Shown here: piece by piece, positions 8,701 through 18,100 of the stretch
Layout of the letters: every line of letters begins with the position of its first letter
How positions within the stretch are numbered: the first letter of the stretch is position 1
NCBI GenBank assembly: GCA_013407085.1
Contig: JACCGJ010011207.1
Location: forward strand, 24,371 to 88,370
Origin: Atriophallophorus winterbourni
Taxonomy: Eukaryota > Platyhelminthes > Trematoda > Plagiorchiida > Microphallidae
Direction: 5' to 3'
Length of the DNA stretch: 64,000 nucleotides
Notes under the pieces: model-generated
Databases searched by the model: none
What the model was told of the DNA's origin: nothing
What the model saw: only the letters and a program-made list of their open reading frames with translations
Program-made: the position numbers and the translations under genes

Positions 8701-11635
8701 TGCTAGCTCGTTCGCATTTGTTGGGACACGTTTTAAGAATACCTCATTGCTTACCATGCCACATCTTATTCGCAAAGCCTGGTAAAGTCTGGGGAAAACA
8801 TCCTGGCTGTCAAGTTAATGATGGGGCACACTCGGATAGAGCGGCTAGCATTAGCGGGGAAGTATTCGTTTTCCTAGGTGTGGTCCAAAATATCTGCCTA
8901 TTAGTTTGTTACAAACCTTATGCGATTTGGCTGAAAACCAAACCTCTGTAGCCTACTGTATGTATCATACCTTGTAGAGAAATAATATTATATGATATCA
9001 AAATAGTCATTTGCATACTTTTCCGTCACAAAAGACCCCACGACCGGTTTCGTGCTGTTTGCACTCATCAGGTAGGGACAGTAGGATCAGGATCCGCATG
9101 CGCTTGAAACAGTGGAGGAATGGTAAACAAGGAGCGCTTGTATACCACTGTTTGGACACATGTAATTGAACAGGTTGGTCGTACCAGCCTTATCTAACAG
9201 TGACACACAAGCGCTCCTTGATTATGTGATATCGTTTAAAAACAACAATACAAAATTCCTTGCCCTAAACTACAAAAATAGCTTATTTCACGTATTTGTA
9301 TATTTTGTTTGTCTGCGTTCTTTTTAAGTCTTTGCTATTCCTTTATCGTGGGATAAATTCTCGTCAAAATAAAATGGTGGGGATCCGATTGCAAATGATA
9401 TCGAGCCACAGCTTAGCTGCCCCACATATCCACGGACATGAATTCAGCACAAATGTCATCCGCTTGGTACTTACTTTACTTTTTACTTTTGTGCGACTAT
9501 CTCCTGGAGGATGAGTCGGCTTCAATGAAGAGTCTTTGGAATTTGGGTACAAAGCGGCGTCCACAGCACCACTCGGTGTTTGTTCGAGTCAGCTTCTCTA
9601 GCCTTTGCATAACCAAGTGCGACCTGCAAGGCATCTTGATAAACTGTGCATGAAGGGAACCATGCTCTCGACAGAACATTCGGAGCGGATTACTGTTGGC
9701 AATCTACGCTCCAACGTACTGCTGCTTGTACAGAGCAGTATGGTCCATCTCTGCGTGCTGAGCAAATTAATGTCATCGTGACGGGAGCCTAGCTGTTTAT
9801 CTGTTTAATCATTGGCTGGTGTTCACTTGGTTATGTAAGGATTAAAGTGAGCGTGACTATTTTCCATAGCAACGGAAAATAGAGAAATAGCAAGAGTCTG
9901 TTTACATCATGTATCTCATTTAATGGAAGATTACTACAACTAACCACACAAACAAACCGCTGTGTGTACGTTTTTGCTGACGTTCAAACGAAGCGACACT
10001 CGAGCTTTAAATAATTCGTTCTGACCTCTTGCCGTTTGCAACCAGTCTTAGCGGTTCATTTTCCCGTTTTTGATGATGATAGATACACCGAAGATGCTGA
10101 GGCAGAACGTTTCCGTACGTTGTTCTCCGATGGACGAATACGTATCTTGCTGCTTAGTGAACGTTATTACTTTTATCGCAGGTGAGTTTTACGCACACGC
10201 TTTGCGGCTTTTTTGAAGTTGTTTATCTTTATATCTTATGTATACGATAGACCTTATCGTGTGATTTTTCCTTAACGTTTTTTAATAAATCATAGCTTTT
10301 AAAATTGTGCAATACAATCCGTGCGTTTTCGCTGTTCCATTGATCGGCGCTTAGAGCACACGGCAACCACCCTATCTTCTGCGCTTCTAGCCAGTAAAGC
10401 TGAATGCATTTCAATCCGAACACCTAGTCAAAGACGAGTGTTGACCGCGAACACTCCTCGAAGTGACTGTATACCCATCAATGCCCACTGTGCAACAATC
10501 TGGTTGATCTCGCTACAGATTTTAGATTTCAACATTTGCTGTTTATCTGTGTACTTTATTCGGGGCAACGAATTTTTATGTCAACTTGGTTCTTATCGTG
10601 CAGAAAACTTGGCTACCACGATTTTTCTGCAGTTATTTCTTTGAAACTCAAAAATATCGAAAAATGTTATATGAAATTCGCAAGACAGGTGACTACTTCC
10701 ATAATCGTCTCAAATCGCTAGGTGGTGGTGTCCATGTGTCTCAAATGCAGACATCATTTTATGTCATCTCTCCGAAATCTGAAATCAGGAAGTCAACCAT
10801 TGGGCACACCACATTTTGCCGTACAATGACGTTTTTTAAAAGAGAAATGAAAGCTCTTGGCATTGATCCTACGAGTTGGAAAGAACATGCTCCTGCCCGC
10901 ACACTTTAGAGGTACTGTGTAAAGCGTCATGTCCATGCTGGGCCAAAGCAGATTCGGCTCTTGGCTGCTGAACGCAGATCACGCCGCTCGACCGAGTACT
11001 GCCTATCACTGTAAGCGCTGCGGGTGAGATTGTCATTCCCGAGTCAGACTATTTAGTCATTCCGAAAGCTGCGGAGCATGGAGTCATCATGCGCTCGTGA
11101 TGTACCCATTGCCGGCATCGACCGGAGGAGGCCAAAAACAGCCATGATAAATAATTAATTACTCCTCATTTAGCTCTATTTCTATTTCCTTTCTTTTTTC
11201 ATATCTGTTGTAGGCGTGGGCAACCTGACAGTATCTTAGCCCATGTGCAGTCTCTGACTGTGCGGTACTTTGTCTGGATCAGGCTTGTGCTTTCATGCCA
11301 TACCATTTAGCTCGGTATTCATGTGGTATCAACTGTATCTCGTCTAATATGTGATAGCAATGATAATTACCCTCAGTTTTCAAGACCAATCACTAATATA
11401 CTTTAAATTCCGTTGCTGTCCATACAGAAGGAAAATCCGTGGAGCTCAAAATTTCATTTTCTACGGGGCACCAACATTCCCTTGGTTCGTTCGAGAGCTC
11501 TTGTCGGCGAAATATCAATCTGCGCAACCTGTTATCGATGATGACAAGTCTTGTGTGACGCGGTTGACTTTCCTCTTCTACCCTCCCTTCGAATCATCTC
11601 AGATTGCCGCGATCACAGGCCGCCTTGATTCCTGA
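2506..11635 (+). CDS. UTP25: UTP25 homolog (DIEXF/DEF), 3' part of gene, five exons recovered
   Basis: Nucleolar SSU-processome factor of the UTP25/DIEXF family, a diverged DEAD-box-like protein needed for early pre-rRNA cleavage and 18S rRNA maturation. Recovered exons are 2506-2771, 4532-4864, 8028-about 8209, about 10046-10181 and 11428-11635. Family hallmarks are 'SIELLIIDQAEMLLMQNW' and 'YRQSLIFSA' in the first exon, 'RILPRL...VLIYVPDFFD' in the third, 'LLLSERYYFYR' in the fourth, and 'RKIRGAQNFIFYGAP' in the last, in the family's order. Joins 1-2 (A+AC), 2-3 (T+CT) and 4-5 (AG+A) close in phase at canonical GT/AG sites. The junction between exons 3 and 4 does not, so a small exon is probably missed. 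The N-terminal half (acidic region and first helicase motifs) is not found. The second exon carries an insert rich in Asp, Asn and Ser compared with the vertebrate protein. The gene converges on C1GALT1, 332 bp stop to stop. Confidence 0.85.
2990..3215 (+). repeat. hammerhead-bearing repeat, family B, copy 1 (mutated core)
   Basis: Shares 'acatgtgattgaacagtttg' type sequence and 'ccatgcggatcctgatc' with the reverse copy at 9030-9220. The ribozyme segment 3134-3175 keeps CTGATGA (3140-3146) and the ACCGGTC/GTGTGG tail, but the GAAA box reads GTAA and stem II is weak, so cleavage is not expected. Confidence 0.65.
3460..3770 (+). repeat. hammerhead-bearing unit, family C, head-to-tail partial dimer
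   Basis: Two partial units follow each other. The first runs to 'ttattaataaaaatctg' (ends 3644); after a linker, the second starts at 'gctgttattggaatgttg'. As a result 'tcctcgaattcgcaaata' occurs twice, at 3480 and 3743, 263 bp apart. The ribozyme lies at 3551-3592: stem I CATAC/GTGTG, stem II GCGG/CCGC, GAAA, self-complementary ACCGGT. The core reads CTGATTA instead of CTGATGA, so it should be dead. A reverse copy is inserted at 24569-24859. Confidence 0.75.
4016..4350 (+). repeat. hammerhead-bearing unit, family A, two tandem copies
   Basis: Two copies about 240 bp apart share 'ctgtctccac' then 'gatgacggcaaacag' then 'gaaacc' then 'atgtgagcaac'. The first core (4042-4048) reads CCGATGA. 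The second (4282-4288) has CTGATGA and GAAA, but its 3' stem I strand is decayed (CCTTTTGTAGAG). Related reverse copies with intact folds lie at 17464 and 19135. Fragments without the core occur near 7300 and 7735-7795. Confidence 0.7.
4532..4864 (+). CDS. UTP25: UTP25 exon, diverged middle region
   Basis: Acceptor 'cgtattttcattttag' ends at 4531 and donor GTAAGT starts at 4865. Both ends are phase 1 and close with the flanking exons. The start 'FQGFNYIPP' fits the family's 'NYRGQV' stretch. The middle is low-complexity and acidic ('ADAIDDSADEMDTTDAET'), and 'SLPKGQILLSVGVIP' near the end is in the place of the family's 'QLPHVFQR' region. Support rests mainly on splice phase and position, less on similarity. 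Confidence 0.7.
5191..5395 (-). repeat. R2 SINE-like repeat, long reverse copy
   Basis: Reverse complement of the R2 consensus: 'gcacaagcctaatccaggca', 'agactgcacgtgggctaag', 'gctgtcaggttgccgaggc'. It continues into 'ccagcctatttcaacatgca', which recurs in the reverse copy at 37.76 kb, so the unit is at least about 200 bp. Confidence 0.65.
5484..5530 (-). ncRNA. family E hammerhead relic
   Basis: The plus strand reads 'gcggctagatgatgtcag' followed by 'aaaaacctc', a worn match to the family E ribozyme at 26809-26856. CTGATGA and GAAA boxes are both damaged. Kept only as a sign that family E units were dispersed. Confidence 0.35.
6330..6600 (+). repeat. LINE 3'-tail scrap plus R2 repeat
   Basis: 'cgaatcggactgtttagtca' and 'catcgaccgacggaggccaa' match the LINE tail at 11.04-11.13 kb. 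They are followed by 'gtggcactttgcctggatca', the R2 right block. The same order (LINE tail, then R2) occurs at 11.0-11.3 kb, so R2 may derive from, or ride on, this LINE's 3' end. Confidence 0.55.
7800..8000 (+). repeat. R2 SINE-like repeat copy
   Basis: Contains 'tgtcaccggtcgtgagct', 'cctgtccgggcttgggcaac' and 'tgtgtggcactttgtcttg', the R2 blocks in order, ending just before the UTP25 acceptor at 8027. Confidence 0.55.
8028..8209 (+). CDS. UTP25: UTP25 exon with VLIYVPDFFD motif
   Basis: Acceptor 'aaatgttctccag' ends at 8027; the incoming phase 1 base plus CT gives Ser. The product 'MNAFKSRILPRLSRG', 'RVLIYVPDFFDLEQLRLLL' and 'DFCCIHEY' aligns closely with the family's 'TLIYVPSYFDFVRLRNYF' and 'EY' region. 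Possible donors are GTGCCA at 8204 and GTATAA at 8210, both phase 0, while the next recognised exon needs phase 1. Confidence 0.85.
8314..8363 (-). ncRNA. hammerhead ribozyme, family D, intact core
   Basis: Reading the minus strand: stem I UUGGU (8360-8356) pairs with ACCAA (8321-8317); core CUGACGA (8355-8349, position 7 is free in hammerheads); one extra A; stem II GCUUCUG/CAGAAGC, 7 bp, loop UGUU; GAAA (8329-8326); self-complementary ACGU as a loopless stem III; U17. Predicted cleavage is between 8322 and 8321. The extra base between A9 and stem II departs from the textbook core. Confidence 0.75.
8414..8460 (+). ncRNA. hammerhead ribozyme, family D, intact core
   Basis: CUGACGA at 8421-8427, extra A at 8428, stem II 8429-8435 with 8440-8446 (one U-G pair), GAAA 8447-8450, stem III ACGU, predicted cleavage 8454^8455, stem I UUGGU/ACCAA. 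Mirror partner of the minus-strand copy in the same palindrome. Confidence 0.75.
8697..8850 (+). mobile_element. LINE 3'-terminal fragment, 'LGHV' type
   Basis: Encodes 'LLGHVLRIPHCLPCHILFA' and 'KVWGKHPGCQ', the well-known C-terminal segment after the reverse transcriptase in many flatworm LINEs (consensus near 'WLGHVLRMP.hRLPRrALfa'). No RT domain remains. It sits in the UTP25 intron. Confidence 0.6.
9030..9230 (-). repeat. hammerhead-bearing repeat, family B, copy 2
   Basis: Reverse-oriented relative of 2990-3215. It also has 'gcgcttgtataccactg' and 'acaagcgctccttgatta' as short inverted ends (caaggagcgcttgt near 9129; acaagcgctccttg near 9207), giving a hairpin-like 90 bp segment next to the ribozyme. 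Confidence 0.65.
9036..9079 (-). ncRNA. hammerhead ribozyme, family B, intact and best-fitting
   Basis: Minus strand: stem I CCCUAC (9077-9072) with GUGGGG (9041-9036), six pairs including one wobble; core CUGAUGA (9071-9065); stem II GUGC/GCAC with AAACA loop; GAAA (9051-9048); ACCGGU as self-complementary loopless stem III; C17. Predicted cleavage 9042^9041. All invariant core bases are present. This minimal stem III form is the type known from PLE-associated hammerheads, which are thought to act as dimers. Confidence 0.85.
9472..9640 (+). repeat. dispersed repeat R1, copy 2
   Basis: Inverted counterpart of 363-530; contains 'gaagcagcttctctagcc'-like and 'gcataaccaagtgcgacctg' sequence. 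Flanks are unrelated, so it is a dispersed element rather than a segmental duplication. Confidence 0.65.
10046..10181 (+). CDS. UTP25: UTP25 exon with SERYYFYR motif
   Basis: Reads 'DDDRYTEDAEAERFRTLF' then 'GRIRILLLSERYYFYR', matching the family's '[25 protein letters not shown]'. Donor GTGAGT begins at 10182 (phase 2, AG left over). The acceptor is either after 10045 (ccag) or after 10051 (ttag); both give phase 1. Confidence 0.8.
10590..11200 (+). mobile_element. LINE 3' tail relic in UTP25 intron
   Basis: Encodes 'REMKALGIDPTSWKEHAPAR', a segment typical of the region after the RT domain ('cKRDMKALgid...WEe.A.dR..WR'). In a shifted frame it continues as 'LLAAERRSR', then a CxxCGRDCHSR-like zinc-finger end. 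The same tail recurs at 12.43-12.90 kb and 6.45-6.56 kb. Several frame breaks are present. Confidence 0.65.
11205..11310 (+). repeat. R2 SINE-like repeat, well preserved
   Basis: Holds 'ggcgtgggcaacctgacagt', 'tcttagcccatgtgcagtc' and 'gtgcggtactttgtctgga' then 'caggcttgtgctttcatgcc'. Good reference copy for the family; follows the LINE tail directly. Confidence 0.65.
11428..11635 (+). CDS. UTP25: UTP25 terminal exon
   Basis: Acceptor 'ttgctgtccatacag' ends at 11427, and A completes the AG left by the previous exon to Arg. 'RKIRGAQNFIFYGAPTFPWF' matches the family's 'YRIRG..h.IFYELP.yPhFY', and 'FESSQIAAITG' matches its final 'D...LerIVG' segment. Ends at TGA 11633-11635, a few residues shorter than vertebrate proteins. 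No AATAAA was found between here and 11960. Confidence 0.9.
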
Positions 11636-11967
11636 TAATTGCGTGTAATTTTGCATATCATATTTTTAAATATAAGGAATTGTTGAACTTGCTCTGGTTT
11701 GTCTCTGTTGAACACTTATTCCAGTTTCGGATATTGTTTGAGACGTAATATAAATCTGATCCCAAAATCTGCTTCAGCGAAATCATATTTTATCATTGTT
11801 CGACCCGATTTCTTAAGTTCTAGGGTAGCTTCTTATGCAGCTTTATGAGGGTTTATAAAACTGCTGTGTGGGGTGTAGATTTTATTTGAAAATTCTGAAA
11901 ATGGGGCCTTTTTGTCATCAAAATCATTTGAATCATATCACATATTGCAAGGTGTTCCCTGGGCAAA
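11636..11967. other. convergent intergenic spacer between UTP25 and C1GALT1
   Basis: 332 bp between the two stop codons, AT-rich, no coding signal. The only clear element is the minus-strand AATAAA at 11886-11881. The 3' UTRs of the two genes must be short or overlap here. Confidence 0.7.
11881..11886 (-). terminator. polyadenylation signal of C1GALT1
   Basis: AATAAA on the minus strand, 82 nt past the C1GALT1 stop codon (last base 11968), a usual spacing for a short 3' UTR. Confidence 0.6.
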
Positions 11968-12105
11968 TCAGTGTTGATCGCCTTGTTGCACGAATTCTTT
12001 CCGTTCGCTGGTTCGCAAGCGATAGAGCATGAAATCATACGCGTACATTGTTTCCGGATCGACGTAATGGAAGCTGATAGATCGATTGCTGCAGCAGTTG
12101 TTTTT
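11968..12105 (-). CDS. C1GALT1: C1GALT1 terminal exon
   Basis: Acceptor 'tatcaatttcag' precedes 12105, phase 0. Starts 'KNNCCSNRSISFHYVDPETM', matching the family's CCSD.AVSFHYV block, then 'YAYDFMLYRLR' and an 11-residue charged end 'KEFVQQGDQH', TGA at 11970-11968. The double cysteine is conserved in the family. Confidence 0.93.
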   Translation of the reverse strand, partial: KNNCCSNRSISFHYVDPETMYAYDFMLYRLRTSERKEFVQQGDQH

Positions 12106-15100
12106 CTGAAATTGATAGTATCTCGTTACTTACGTCATTTTTTAACGATTGCGTTAGATTTAAAGACGTTGGAATCATTATTAACGGTGCCTTAGGAGCT
12201 CATCGTCAATCATATTGCGTGGTTGATCGGATTCTGAGGGCTTTGCTTTGCGTGAGACCACTCAGTAAGTTCTTAACTTGTTTGATGCTCTGCGCGATGG
12301 ATCCTCACCTCTTAATACATTAATACGTGATTTAACCGAAATATATTTTCTCCCCAGAAGCTTTGTCTACCACCTGGATTCTTTTTAAATTACCTGGTTC
12401 ATTTTTCGAAGAAAGGTGATAATATACAGCGCGTGCGTACTAAATGCTTTACTGTATGGCAGTGAAACCTGGACCATCCACGCAAGACACGAAGGGAAGC
12501 GGAATGCTTTCCATTTAAGGAACATCCGTCGCCTCTTGAGCATATTGTAGATGAATAAAGTAGCCTTCTAAATCTGATCTGCAGAGCATAATCACCCTAT
12601 TACGACAGCGGCGCCTAAGCTGGTTGGGTCATTTCTGCATAATGGAAAATGGTCGTATTCAAAAAGACCTACTTGGTAAGTTGAAATCAGGAAGACAACA
12701 ATTGGGCAAACCGCATTTGCGGTACAAAAACGTTTGCAAGGAGATATGAAGGCCCTGCAAATTGGAACGAACTTGCTCTTGATCGTTTACTGTGGAAGCA
12801 CTAGGTGCGGCGTCATCTGAAACACTATGTAGAATGAAACCGACGGTCGCTTGTGATGTACATCTATGGTCGTCATCGACGGAAGTTGACCAGCATCAAT
12901 CAGCAGCGGACGTCAAACTTTGTTTCCATTGAAGGTCGAAGCTTAGTGAATGAATTTTGTTGCCGTAAGGCGGGGATGTAAGCAAATATCGTCAACTTTT
13001 ACTTTTTCTATAACCGATTTCGATCTACCTGCTAGCGAGTCATGTTTTCCCTCTATGCCGTTTCGTTATCCCACTTTTGGATTTGAATTTCTGTTTCTAC
13101 CTAGTTTTACAACTAAATCGAAACTCTACATTCGCACGAGTCAACTCTGCATAAAAAAGATAGAGAGAGGGTACGCTCTTTTAGGTAATCCAGGTTATCT
13201 TTGCCAGCAGTTCTCAAACTGAAGCAAGGCATATAAGGATCAGTGATGTTCAGAAAGATTTCATACCAAATCTTGATAACTTACATTACGAAGTGTATGA
13301 AAGTTGTACTTGGGTAACCAATCTGCTGTGTTGTTGTCGAGTGTGATCATGCTGCCTAACGGGAATGGATGAAAGCGTTCTAGTCCGTCCGCATCCAAAC
13401 TGTCGACCATTCGGACGCCGACATGTTGTGCACATTTTCCTGTCAAGGAAATAAGTTGAATATTTTATACACCATATTCGATTTTTTATTGAATAATATG
13501 ATTGCGTCTGTATTTAAACCGTATGCTACATCCTCTTGATCCACTCATTTTTTGTCACAATATCGCGAGGCTAGTCCATCTTAGATTCCCCATGCTGCTG
13601 CAAATTATCCCCATCTCTGTCGCCTTTCATCAGCCAATGTAATTTCGAATATGCTATTTTTATCTTCAATCCGTGCTTCTTACCTCGTCTATGCCCCGCT
13701 GTTCAAATTTTCGTGTTTTTAAGTTAATTTAATGATGGTTTTTTATTGGCTTGTTGCCTTAGGTCGTAGCATTATAGATCGATATTCTTGTTTTTCCGGG
13801 CAATGTGAACACCATCTGCCACTGATGTTTTTGAGTTCCAATATGCACGTCACTACAAACAGAAATGCCTAGACCAAAGTGTGGTTAAAAGACTTATCCG
13901 GAAATCAGTAGGCTCAGTCCGAGGAGGTGATGTTTGCATCAGTTGACCGTCCTAACCATAAGTTTGCCTAAGTCTGTTTCGGTTGAACCTGAATTGTGAA
14001 AAAGTATCTTGCGTGAAGGCAAATTATCACATTTTTGATCTCACTGCAACTTGTACCGAATTTTGGAAAAAATGTTGAATCTATCCAGAGTTTATAATAC
14101 CTCGGTGGTATTTTGCGCAGAAGTGATAATTCGTCCCATTTAGGTTTTTTGTTTACGCGTATATCGTTGCGGAGTTTGAAGCCACATACCAGAAAGTAGT
14201 CTCATCGGTAGAAGCGAATAGGATATTTTGAATTTCCACTTGACGCCAACGAGGTTTAATGAATTTTCAGTCTAATATATATGGGGTTTAATGAATTTTC
14301 AGTCTAATATATATTTCTGCGATATCCTTTTGGATCTATTTCTTATTTACAGAATAATGAATGCAACCTCCCACCTAGTTAAGCAACTACTCCAGTTAAA
14401 TTTCAGCCTAACAACATGTAGTAATATGCTACTGCGTAATGCCACGTTCCAGGCTGAATTATCTTCGGATGCTTTGTCTACGAATTTTTCTACCATCAGT
14501 AATCTTCTTCATCCGTTGAACCAAATTGCACACCATAATTAATAGTTATCATTTTCAGCAGCCCCAATTTTGAGAATTTTAAAATGCTCCTCTCAGCGAT
14601 TCCCAGATATTCATGTTCGCCAAGTCTAGAGATTCGTTCCTCATATAACCCGTTCACCATTTTGTAGCTTTCTTCAAAATCCGCTGATGGAAACCGATGT
14701 CCAAGAATCGGTAAATGTGTATTTAGTACTTGCTCTAACCGAATCACTGCAAACGTTCATTATTGTGATCGGTCCCAAATGTATTCAATTGTCTTGTAAA
14801 CCATGACCTTTTCCGATGTAGTCTGCCCAAGATTTGTGTCGGTCAAACGTGCAATAAATTGAGAAAGCTTTGAAAACTGCGATATTTCGCATTTGCAGAA
14901 ATTAACTATTCGATTATTCACTAATGCTGAAACTTATGTAATTATTCTTGTGGGATAAATTCATCATTTAGAGGGCTCATTCTTCTCCATAATTTCCCAG
15001 TCTTCAAAAAACTAGTTTGCCCCTTACGAATCTTATCCAATCATTGATTTCTATCCAATGCAGTGACAGACTAGCTGCGTCTCCACTGGTGGCTTAGTTA

Positions 15101-18100
15101 TCTGTAGTAAGCCGCCATAACTTCAGCCATTGAATATCAATCGCATTGGCTGCCTTTTAGTTGTTGTTGGCCTTCTTCCGTCTATGTGGACCATGGATGT
15201 AAACCACAAGCGCATGACGGTTTCATGCTCTGCAGTGTTTCAAGTAACTAAACCGTCCGATTTGGGAGGAACAATCTCTCCTACAGGGCTTACACTGATA
15301 GGCAGTACTGGGGCTTTCTAGTTACCTGTAATTCTATCCGCCTTGATACGTCTAGTTAAGAGAGCAAAAGCTATAAGAAGCTTAAGAGAACCTTGTCAAT
15401 AGGGTAATATTATATCCTTCATCAGCCATGATGCCCAGGCTTACAGGTGCTTACACTGATAGGCTTTCTAGTTACCTGTAATTCGATCTACCTTAATACG
15501 TCTAGTTAAGAGAGCAACAAACTATAAGAAGCCTAAGAGCACCTTGTCAATCGCACTACATCAAGCGGTATCACGTGAAAACGAAAGCTGACATTCCAGC
15601 TCACATTAATTCAATGCTCGCAATTAGGTGTGTACTAAATTTTCCAATGAGCATGTACACCCGATTTTGGGTGAAGCGATGTGAAATTGAAGGAAAGTAC
15701 TTTACTAAAATGTAGTCTCGATACACGAATGGATTGGGGTAAAATGAACCCCAGTTATGCAGAAATCATTATCTAAACTGCTGTTCCATTTCTATTGTAA
15801 ATTAGACCATCATCAAAATTCGCTTTGCTTAATCCGTGGGACAGGCTTCGAGAAATCCATCTATTTTCAACACAATATGGTCAATTCGAGCTCACCAATT
15901 TCCACATCCTCCGCCCATGTATGATATTCTGCTCCACACCGTCTGCCAGGCTTCATTCCCTCCACCAGTTTTTCAACCCCTGATCGGGAGATGACGTATC
16001 CGGCTCCTCCGGACGGGTAGCCTTGCCGCACAATAGTCTGTCCCAGGGGGAGAGAATTGTTTGGGTTATTTTGACTGATTTTTTTGTAAATATTGGTTAC
16101 TGCGAGTTGCAACATTCAAGCAAATTATTTTCTTTATCACATTGTGTAATGAGGTCTATTGTGGAAACTAAAACAATTCGATCTAACTGTTCTACAAGCA
16201 TTACTAAATACGGTGTCTACCGAATGAAACATGAAGCTCCATTGTGTTGATTGATCTCGAATAGGATTATTTGGGCAAATTTGCTAGTGGCACTAAAAAT
16301 TTATATCCTAGGAGTTCTGTGGAGTTGAGATCAGGTTCTTCTGTGAGCGTCGCTTATCGGAGTACCAAAGTACGGCTGATCCAATGTACCTTGTGACTAG
16401 AATACAAACCTCCATAAAGTCATCAGCCAACATCTTCTGTGTTGGTCAAATCAAAATCAAACGGATAAGCTCTTGAGGAATGAACATTACTCAAAGTATT
16501 ATTGCCTTGTGCACCTAGTTTCTATTCGGCCCATAATTTGTTTCCGAACATTTTACCAGGCTTCGGTCAATAGTTATGTGTACAAGATCACTGTGTGGTT
16601 ACTAATGTCAGATACGGTCTGTGTTAAGTCGCAAAAATGATCGAATTTTATAAACTGTAGAAATTCAACAATCGATTGGAATATGTTTGGGACCGATCGT
16701 GTATTCATAATGCAAAGAGATTTGAGTGGAATCGGTTAGAGTAGTTTTGGGGTAACGTTTCACTTCTGACGCAGAAGCTTCGTCAGACCAATGGTGATAG
16801 TCAGGACAGGGAATATGATTAAGTAGCGGTCAACCCACCACCACTTATTTGACTTATAGTACGCTTACCGTGTGTCACGTCTCGTGGGAATGACCAGGAT
16901 CAGTGGAAATTCAAATTGGTGTGTTGAACTGCGTTGGTTGTATTCGTCACTTGTGAGCTCTTGCCTGTAGTTTTTGTGTCATCTACCAGTAGATTATTAT
17001 ATTGCCTAGCAAATGCTGGTCAGTTGCGATCGATTAAATAGTTTACCCACACAATCAAAACCCAACACACATTTGTTTCCTGTCAGTCGGTATTGCACAT
17101 ATATCATTCTTTCGGATATATCAACAGCATTGCTCATTAAAAATAATTATTATAGTTATTCGATCGGAAACAAGTTAGCAGTTAACTTTAAGCGATCTCC
17201 TGCTTTCGTTATCCGTTAAAACCGACCCGATTATTCGGATTATGCAACAATCAGAAGGACCTCGATGGAATAGACTGCAATGTGTCGCTCGCCACCGTCC
17301 AATCTAGGGGCATTGCTGCCGTCGGGTCTAGCAGACGTCTTGGGGCGTTTATTTACAGGGAAAATTTCCGATAATGACATACGCTTACGTGTAGCTTGTT
17401 CTGCACTACCTGCTGAAGAATAAGTACCACAGTAATGTGTTGCTCACATCCCCATCCCTTACACACCACTACCGGTTTCTGGCTGTTTGCCGTCGTCAGG
17501 TGGAGACAGTAAGATCAGGTTTAAACCGATGTTTTCTCATTAGCCATTTATAAAACCGAGTGCCTAAGCATGTCGAATGTCACAAAATTAGCGAGTTCGG
17601 TGGTCGAACCTGAATGATATCACACAAAGGAGAATTTGAGATGACCTAATCATGAAATACAAAATACGAAGCAATATTTCCGATCCGGAAAACCCATTAC
17701 GAACTCTATCCATCAGCAAGACAAACGGTCTCGCTTTTACTGCATATCCCACATATCAAATGTAAAAACCACAGGTGACTGTTTTACTTGGAATTCTCTC
17801 CCAACTGATGCTGCTATTATAATAATATTCAAGTTCAAACTTATCGATTCAATGCTAAATAATCCAGATGTTGCTGTCACGTAATACCAAAAATTATTCA
17901 GCTTTAGCCTATACATGACAGTACTTTAATTATTTGTTGTAAAATGTTGCGACTTAAAAAACCTGTGCCCCACACGTATCAGCTTGACACGCAAGATCTC
18001 GTCTGGACAACCACAGAAAAAGATCCAGGTATCTCGGTTTCGTGTAATCTCAAGCCCGGACATCATTGCCGAAGAATGTATAATAAAACCTGCCGTATCT

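Larger units (their letters stand above)
13440..15895. other. C1GALT1 intron 4
   Basis: 2.46 kb intron. It contains a 30 bp exact tandem repeat (14253-14314), a roughly 115 bp direct duplication (15284-15554) and family D flank sequence near 14.73-14.77 kb. The open frame at 14747-14496 on the minus strand has no recognisable homologue. Confidence 0.6.

Noticed and set aside
14496..14747. 83-codon minus-strand frame inside C1GALT1 intron 4
   Set aside because: Looks protein-like in composition but no motif is recognised, C1GALT1 is complete in phase without it, and its start overlaps PLE end sequence.
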